Shown: piece by piece, positions 14,701-18,999 of the stretch | Layout of the letters: each line of letters begins with the position of its first letter | Numbering within the stretch: position 1 is the stretch's first letter | From: Actinomyces sp. HMSC035G02 | Lineage (GTDB): Bacteria; Actinomycetota; Actinomycetes; Actinomycetales; Actinomycetaceae | Direction of reading: 5' to 3' | Assembly (NCBI GenBank): GCA_001838165.1 | Contig: KV835912.1 | Coordinates: 1-18,999 of the forward strand | Length of the DNA stretch: 18,999 bases | Made by a program: the position numbers and the translations under genes | Notes under the pieces: generated by a model | What the model was told of the DNA's origin: nothing | Seen by the model: the letters and a program-made list of their open reading frames with translations, nothing else | Database searches by the model: none

Positions 14701-16862
14701 TGGAACGCAAGTATAAGAACGAGATTTTTGCGAACGAGTTCGTGCTGCTCTCCTACTACATCGCGTCGATCAATATCGAGCAGGTGTACCACCAGGTGCG
14801 TACCGAGCGGGGCGTGGACGAGGGCTACGTTGAGTTCCCGGGCATGACGCTGACGGACACCTTCCAGCTACACGAGGGCGACGGCACGATCACCGAGGAC
14901 TTCGAGGGCCTGGCCGCCAACAACGAGCGCGCGAAGGCGGAGAAGGATTCGGCGATCACTGTCATCGTGATGAACCCGCCCTACTCGGCGGGTCAGAACA
15001 GTGCGAACGACAACAACCAGAACCTTGCATACCCATGCCTGGACGAGCGTATTGCGGATACTTACGCAGCTCAGTCAACCGGAGCAAACAAGAACAGCCT
15101 CTACGACTCGTACTTCCGTGCCCTGCGCTGGGCGTCGGACCGCATCGGGGAACGCGGCGTCATCGCCTTCATCTCCAACAGCTCTTTCGTAGATGGCAAT
15201 TCTGCGGACGGCGTTCGCCTGTCGCTGCAGGAAGAATTCTCGCAGATCTTCATCTATAACCTGCGTGGCGGTATCCGAGGAAAAATGGGAGATGCCGCGA
15301 AACGTGAAGGTGGAAATATCTTCCCCATCATGACGGGTGTCGCTATTAGTGTGCTCATCAAAGACCCAGCGCACACAGGCATCGCGGAAATCTTCTACGC
15401 GGAAGCAGAGGACTATGCGACGCGGCAGGAGAAGCTCGATCAGATCAGGTCCTACCAATCAATCGAAGGTATCAGCGAGGCTGGCGCATTCCGCACCATC
15501 ACGCCGAACCAGCACGGCGATTGGATCAGTACACGCGACGAGCGCTTCACAACCTTCCAGGAGATTGGAAACAAGACGCTAAAGGGCAAAGAATCAACGC
15601 CCGCCGTATTCCGACAGTATTCCGCTGGACTCCAAACTAATCGAGATGCATGGTGCTGCGGTTTTTCCGCAGACAACATCATCGCCAACATATGCAAGTT
15701 AATCACAAACTATAACGAAGGGATCAAAAAGAATGAAGCTGATTTTGATGCCACCAAGATCTCATGGACACGCTCCCTAAGAAGACGTTACGAACAGAAT
15801 AAGCAACTCAAACAAGATAATGGATCTATACGACAATGCGCATATAGACCATACATCCGGCAATATCTATATTGGTCTTCAGATCTAATTGAATACACAA
15901 ACCAGGTTCCCCATTTTTTCCCAACAGAAGCACATCAGAACATTACTCTTGTGTTACCTGCAGGACCATCAGCAGCACAATTTTCGCCAATTGTTTACAC
16001 GCTAATACCTGCCGTAACCCCTAACGGTGGCAACCAAATGTTCGCTCTCTACACCTGGGAGCCCCTCTCCCCCACCTCGGGGAGCGAGCCTGACCTGTTC
16101 GCTGACCTAGCAACTACCTCGGAAAGCCGGGCGGATGGGGCGGCCACGGCCTCGTCCCTGGATTTCTCGCGGCCGATCGGCGATCAGATCCCCGTGATCG
16201 TGGACGGATATCGCCGCGTCGATAACGTCACGGACGCGACGCTGGCCTCGTACCGTGAACACTACGGGGATGCGGGGATCACGAAGGAGGACATTTTCTT
16301 CTACGTGTACGCGCTGCTGCATCACCCGGAGTATCGGGAGCGCTACGCGGATGATTTGAAGAAGATGCTGCCGCACATCCCGCGTGCGGCGGGTTTCCAC
16401 ACGTATGCGAGCGTCGGCCGCGAGCTGGCGGACCTGCACGTGAACTACGAGCGGGTGGAGCCGTATCCGTCGGTACAGGAGGAGGCGAGCCTGCACGCGC
16501 CCGCGGACCCGTGGGAGCGCTACCGGATCGGTGAGCGCAAGATGCATTTCCCGAAGCTGGGGCGCCGCGATAAGGACTTCACGCGCTTGGAGTACAACGA
16601 CTACGTGACGCTGACAGGCATTCCTGCGGAGGCGCAGGGCTATTCGATTTCGGGCCGCAGCCCGCTCGAGTGGATCATCGACCGCTACCACGTGAAGACG
16701 GACAAGGCGTCGGGCATCGTCAATGACCCGAACGACTTCCTGCGCGAGCAGGGCCGCCCTGACGCGGTCGTGGACCTGATCAAGCGCCTGGTGACGGTCT
16801 CGATGCGCACCCAGGAGCTCCTGGCGACGCTGCCGAAACTAGAGATTCCAGAAGGAGAGTAA
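11769..16862 (+). CDS. Type ISP single-chain restriction-modification enzyme
   Basis: This 1697-aa protein is in one intact frame, with domains in the order of type ISP enzymes such as LlaBIII and LlaGI. First comes an Mrr-like PD-(D/E)xK nuclease with D100 in GDTGIDLVAI and Q116-x-K118. Next is an SF2 translocase with Walker A CGTGKT (232-237), DEAH 366-369, TATP 402-405 and motif VI QAVGRVMRR 625-633. A helical coupler follows. Then comes a gamma-class N6-adenine methyltransferase with EPFAGTGTF at 955-963 and NPPY at 1069-1072. The C-terminal target-recognition region is last. Family enzymes recognise a short asymmetric site, methylate one strand, and translocate until convergent complexes cut DNA. 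All visible catalytic residues are present, so it should be active. ATG 11769 is preferred; a GTG at 11736 would overlap the promoter. It is probably co-transcribed with the ATPase/TOPRIM gene two bases downstream. Confidence 0.93.
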   Translation: MTAARDDDFMALPGMEADSNAHDTARHRSDDTAPASSKSALDALLDEYRARAKSEREKGTLFEELTRQFLLHDARFAHQFKEIYLWSEWPERRTGDTGIDLVAIPVRDGEGPVAIQCKFYALGHRIQKADIDSFLSASGKEPFGRRIVVDTSGASWGKNAQDAIEGQQIPVSRITLADLRDSDIDWRTYSLGSTQAPKTRERKVPRDHQVRARSAVMSGFEEHDRGTMVMACGTGKTFTALTIAREFVEKEGGTARILFAVPSLALLKQTLDDWAAEADGAFTAWAVCSDTKVSSSARNDTAEESAVDLPIPATTDGQRLADSLNANNATEGLQVVFATYQSIDVIHRAQEIAGDDWRDFDLIICDEAHRTTGATLTGEDESAFTKIHSDEFIRRAKTLYMTATPRIFAENAKNRASEKDAILTSMDDQDTYGPVFFRLGFGQAVKENLLTDYKVIILTVSEEEVSQHYQAIAEMGGELNLDTAAKLTGCWNALAKRKNRGSDVDYGEDRAPMRRAVAFCKDIKASKAVATQFPDLVNGPFGLSDLSNDDASDNLQVECRHVDGTMNAAVRAREMDWLTEGAGTDEVPVCRILTNARCLSEGVDVPTLDAVLFLSPRKSQVDVIQAVGRVMRRAEGKDFGYIILPVAVPAGMAPERALDDNKRFQVVWQVLKALRAHDERLDAAINSMELNGQGPENIIVEQVSLEKAKKQDDPLAGSAPDGDEAGAGSSGSGADGVAQGIQGQLTLLPSDWKESVFGRIVKKVGSSLYWEDWSKDIATVADRYIHLIDRLLEDPERQDAFQEFVNALRATLNPAVDNESAVEMLAQHILTAPLFDAMFPDHSFSKQNPVSRAMNTIAEMLTDHSMIENERRDLDSFYRAMIERIEAVHTLTGKQEIMRTLYDRFFSQAFPRMSERLGIVFTPIEVVDFIIRSADDAMRTAFGQSLGDPGVAIIEPFAGTGTFVARLLQLGVIPPEALERKYKNEIFANEFVLLSYYIASINIEQVYHQVRTERGVDEGYVEFPGMTLTDTFQLHEGDGTITEDFEGLAANNERAKAEKDSAITVIVMNPPYSAGQNSANDNNQNLAYPCLDERIADTYAAQSTGANKNSLYDSYFRALRWASDRIGERGVIAFISNSSFVDGNSADGVRLSLQEEFSQIFIYNLRGGIRGKMGDAAKREGGNIFPIMTGVAISVLIKDPAHTGIAEIFYAEAEDYATRQEKLDQIRSYQSIEGISEAGAFRTITPNQHGDWISTRDERFTTFQEIGNKTLKGKESTPAVFRQYSAGLQTNRDAWCCGFSADNIIANICKLITNYNEGIKKNEADFDATKISWTRSLRRRYEQNKQLKQDNGSIRQCAYRPYIRQYLYWSSDLIEYTNQVPHFFPTEAHQNITLVLPAGPSAAQFSPIVYTLIPAVTPNGGNQMFALYTWEPLSPTSGSEPDLFADLATTSESRADGAATASSLDFSRPIGDQIPVIVDGYRRVDNVTDATLASYREHYGDAGITKEDIFFYVYALLHHPEYRERYADDLKKMLPHIPRAAGFHTYASVGRELADLHVNYERVEPYPSVQEEASLHAPADPWERYRIGERKMHFPKLGRRDKDFTRLEYNDYVTLTGIPAEAQGYSISGRSPLEWIIDRYHVKTDKASGIVNDPNDFLREQGRPDAVVDLIKRLVTVSMRTQELLATLPKLEIPEGE
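15580..16035 (+). other. AT-rich patch in the target-recognition region of the type ISP gene
   Basis: Codons up to about 15200 are strongly GC-ending. From about 15200 they loosen, and from about 15580 to 16035 (residues about 1271-1422) they become clearly AT-rich, with runs such as AATTGAATACACAAACC. High-GC codons then return abruptly with the TWEPLSPTSG segment. This falls just after the methyltransferase core, where target recognition lies in this enzyme family. The pattern suggests that the specificity part was exchanged by recombination while the frame was kept. Confidence 0.65.
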
Positions 16863-16864
16863 CC

Positions 16865-18658
16865 ATGACTGATACATACGTTACCAACGACGAAGACTAT
16901 CTTGATGACGGCTCTGAAAGCCAGACGACCAGCACTAAACACATGCTGACTAAGGTCAGGATTTCGAACTTCAAGAGGATCAAAGAAGCTGAACTCGAAA
17001 TTGGACCCGTCACTTACATAGTCGGAGGCAACAATTCAGGAAAGAGTTCTGCAATCCAGGCCATTCACACCGCTGTGACAGCCGCACAGGTTGGCCGCGA
17101 ACGACGGCAGCAAGTGATCCCAACATCAAGTCTCCGCTACTCGCCCGCAGCCGAATTTGAGAGCATCGGACACGGAAGGCCACTCGAAAACAAAGCAGAT
17201 GGACTTCGAGCAGTAGTCGAATTTATTAGCCAGACCGACAATCCAACCGAAGACAGCAGATACCGAGTAGAAATCTATCGCGGTCGAAACTTCGACTCTA
17301 TTGGCGTCGACCGCGAACCTAAGCAAGGACGTCTTGCCGATCGAATTCAGGACCCCGGGAAACTATTTTCGATCTACACACCTGGCCTCTCTGGCATTCC
17401 CCTTCGTGAAGAGTATATGAGTTATGCTTCAGTCTTCCAAAGAGCTGCTGGAGGCGAGGCTAATCTAGTCTTTAGAAATATCCTCCGCCTCATCGCTGAA
17501 CGCGATAAGCTAGATGAGCTCGTAAATGCGGTATCAAACCTGATTGGCGAAGATATCTCTATTTATATTGGTGCGGACGAAGAACAGGATTTTTATATAA
17601 CTGTCGAAGCAGCCATAGGTGAAGAAGACCATTATGTGCCTGTAGAACTATGGGGTACCGGTCTCCTTCAAATCACTCAGCTATACTCATATGTGATTCT
17701 ATTCCAACCTTCCGTATTTCTTGCAGACGAGCCGGATGCACATCTACACCCTTCTCGTCAGAGGCTTCTTGCCTCAGCATTTGATGACATCGCAGAAAAC
17801 TACGGGTGTCAAGTCATTGCAGCAACACATAGCGAACACCTGATCAGCGCAAGACCTGAAAACACCAAGCTCATTTGGATGCGCGATGGAGAGTCCGAAA
17901 CATACGAAAAGGAAGAGCTGATCCCCCTACTCATGCACCTAGGATGCCTTGACTCAGTTAGCCCAAACAGAGATGAAATAATTCTTCTAACAGAAGACCA
18001 AAACGTTCATCACTTAACCACGGCAATTAATGTGCTTGGTGAAGAAGGCTACCACGTCAATGTTATTCGAGTCAACGGAGTAAGCAATCTAGGCATCGCT
18101 AACACGTTTCTTCAACTCAAAGAGCAGATGCCAAATTGCACCCGCATCGCAATACACCGGGATCGCGATTTTCTCATTGATGACGAAATCGAAGGATGGC
18201 TAGAACAGACATTTCCCGTGTCCGCTGCGCGTCCCGAGGTATTCGTTACAAGGTACTGCGACATGGAGGCGTATTATTGTAGCTTGTCATACATTTCACA
18301 CATTTATCACGATGTACCAAATATCAAAGCCCTCTATGACAAAATTTTAAGAGAGTTTGAATCTAAAGCGCGCGAGGACTTCATTCACAAACGAAAGTCG
18401 AACAATAAGGCTAATTACCTGCCCGCAGGTGGCTCCCCAACTAATCAGTCATTGTGGCCTAATTCCGAGCCAGTATCCCTTAGCACAGTCGTGGGTAAAA
18501 AGTTTCTGAAGCGACTCAAAGATCAGTTGTCGAAGCAGAAGATTGACATTTCGCGAATTGGTACAGTCCCTCCCGATGAGCTCCTGGAGGATTTACGCAA
18601 TTGTTTTGATGCGCCACCGACCATCGATTCTTCGGGCAATACGCAAGATTTCAATTGA
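16865..18658 (+). CDS. ABC/SMC-type ATPase fused to TOPRIM/DUF4435-like domain (OLD- or PARIS-like defence protein)
   Basis: This 597-aa protein starts at ATG 16865, two bases after the type ISP stop; AAGGAG 7 bases before it lies inside the end of that gene. Residues about 27-345 form an AAA15/21-type ATPase: Walker A GGNNSGKSS (54-62), a divergent signature GTGLLQ (264-269), Walker B FLADEPDAHLHP (285-296) and H-loop THSEH (321-325). Residues about 370-475 look like a TOPRIM domain, with E377 in ILLTED and the D-x-D pair D433/D435 in HRDRDF. FVTRYCDMEAYY follows, as in DUF4435. This architecture fits OLD-family nucleases and also a fused PARIS protein (AriA plus AriB). A basic C-terminal tail follows. 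Composition is more AT-rich than most of the type ISP gene, suggesting separate acquisition. A phage-defence role is inferred from architecture and coupling. Confidence 0.8.
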   Translation: MTDTYVTNDEDYLDDGSESQTTSTKHMLTKVRISNFKRIKEAELEIGPVTYIVGGNNSGKSSAIQAIHTAVTAAQVGRERRQQVIPTSSLRYSPAAEFESIGHGRPLENKADGLRAVVEFISQTDNPTEDSRYRVEIYRGRNFDSIGVDREPKQGRLADRIQDPGKLFSIYTPGLSGIPLREEYMSYASVFQRAAGGEANLVFRNILRLIAERDKLDELVNAVSNLIGEDISIYIGADEEQDFYITVEAAIGEEDHYVPVELWGTGLLQITQLYSYVILFQPSVFLADEPDAHLHPSRQRLLASAFDDIAENYGCQVIAATHSEHLISARPENTKLIWMRDGESETYEKEELIPLLMHLGCLDSVSPNRDEIILLTEDQNVHHLTTAINVLGEEGYHVNVIRVNGVSNLGIANTFLQLKEQMPNCTRIAIHRDRDFLIDDEIEGWLEQTFPVSAARPEVFVTRYCDMEAYYCSLSYISHIYHDVPNIKALYDKILREFESKAREDFIHKRKSNNKANYLPAGGSPTNQSLWPNSEPVSLSTVVGKKFLKRLKDQLSKQKIDISRIGTVPPDELLEDLRNCFDAPPTIDSSGNTQDFN

Positions 18659-18752
18659 GTAGCGTCCGAATTCCACGTGCTCTCGCACTTTAAGTATGGT
18701 GGAGTTGGAGGTCCACCTCTCGGCGTCCGCGGCCCCGCTATTTCAAACACAA

Positions 18753-18999
18753 CTATGTGTCGTTTACTGGCTCTTCGCATTTGAGGGTGTAGGTGTTGTG
18801 GGCGGGGTTGGGCGTGTCGTGGCCGGGTAGGGGTCGAGGTCTTCCGATGATGGAGATTCCTACACCGTCCATCTGAAAGACCTCGACACGGCCAATACTA
18901 TCTTTGATCGCCCTGATCTGAGCGTGTTCACGCGCCTGGATGGCCTGGGGTTGGAGGTGACGGGTCAGCGCGTTGAGGCAGACCATGCAGTGTTGGCGT
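18753..18999 (-). CDS. C-terminal part of an unrecognised gene, cut by the window edge
   Basis: The minus-strand frame is open from the window edge to TAG at 18755-18753 and shows GC-ending codons typical of real genes here. The internal ATG at 18986 is probably not the start, since the frame stays open to the edge with RQHC before it. The visible piece begins with C-M-V-C followed by LNALTRH. It continues through IRAIKDSIGRVEVFQMDGVGISIIGRPRP and ends TYTLKCEEPVNDT. A CxxC pair plus a basic stretch could fit a DNA-binding or mobile-element protein, but I do not recognise the family. The bases between 18659 and 18752 hold only a weak 6-bp hairpin. Confidence 0.45.
   Translation of the reverse strand, partial: RQHCMVCLNALTRHLQPQAIQAREHAQIRAIKDSIGRVEVFQMDGVGISIIGRPRPLPGHDTPNPAHNTYTLKCEEPVNDT

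Noticed and set aside
11748..14792. Very long minus-strand open frame (about 1014 codons) antisense to the type ISP gene
   Set aside because: It is an artefact of high third-position GC on the coding strand. The translation is arginine/histidine-rich and low in complexity, and the plus strand carries all the expected enzyme motifs.
16865..18658. Gabija system (GajA)
   Set aside because: The ATPase-TOPRIM layout is GajA-like, but the partner GajB helicase is missing downstream, and the upstream neighbour is a complete type ISP enzyme.
18698..18717. Terminator hairpin GGTGGA/TCCACC after the defence module
   Set aside because: The stem is only 6 bp with an 8-base loop and no T-run, so it is too weak to call.

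Overview
The window is GC-rich with strong third-position GC. Its gene content (a DhaK/DhaL pair beside a ribose-type ABC importer, type VII-like secretion substrates, a leaderless-looking promoter) suggests an actinobacterium. Actinomycetaceae (Actinomyces/Schaalia) is a plausible guess but is not proven by anything here. No tRNA, rRNA or CRISPR array was seen.

Layout, left to right. (1) 15-920: an NmrA/QorB-like NAD(P)-binding protein in normal high-GC composition. (2) 1061-3876: a visibly AT-richer five-gene plus-strand cassette. It holds an SAV_915-like small protein, a short helical EspC/WXG100-like protein, a 394-aa protein with a W-x-G motif, a YxxxE motif and a glycine/alanine-rich C-terminus, a membrane protein, and a 49-aa single-span peptide. 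The genes overlap or nearly touch. The 394-aa protein and the 49-aa peptide end in the same unusual C-terminal signature. I read this as a type VII-secretion-associated effector/immunity-like cassette. A GC-rich hairpin closes it at 3902-3934, between convergent genes.

(3) 10496 down to 3954, minus strand: a six-gene sugar operon. It encodes a lipoprotein solute-binding protein, a two-domain ABC ATPase, two RbsC-type permeases, DhaK and DhaL. The genes are coupled by overlaps or near-contacts, with one strong hairpin between the binding-protein gene and the ATPase gene. No DhaM, dehydrogenase, isomerase or aldolase is present. The simplest reading is import of a short-chain ketose (dihydroxyacetone- or erythrulose-like) followed by phosphorylation. 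A divergent DeoR-family regulator (10891-11640) faces the operon across a 394-base regulatory region with a good promoter and repeated TGCGCG/CGCGCA half-sites.

(4) 11769-18658: a defence module of two genes two bases apart. The first is a 1697-aa single-chain type ISP restriction-modification enzyme (Mrr-like nuclease, SF2 translocase, N6-adenine methyltransferase, target-recognition region) with a visibly AT-rich patch in the target-recognition part. The second is a 597-aa ABC/SMC-type ATPase fused to a TOPRIM/DUF4435-like domain, resembling OLD proteins or a fused PARIS (AriA-AriB) protein. This coupling is the most interesting candidate system in the window. (5) 18753-18999, minus strand: the C-terminal part of an unrecognised gene that runs off the right edge.
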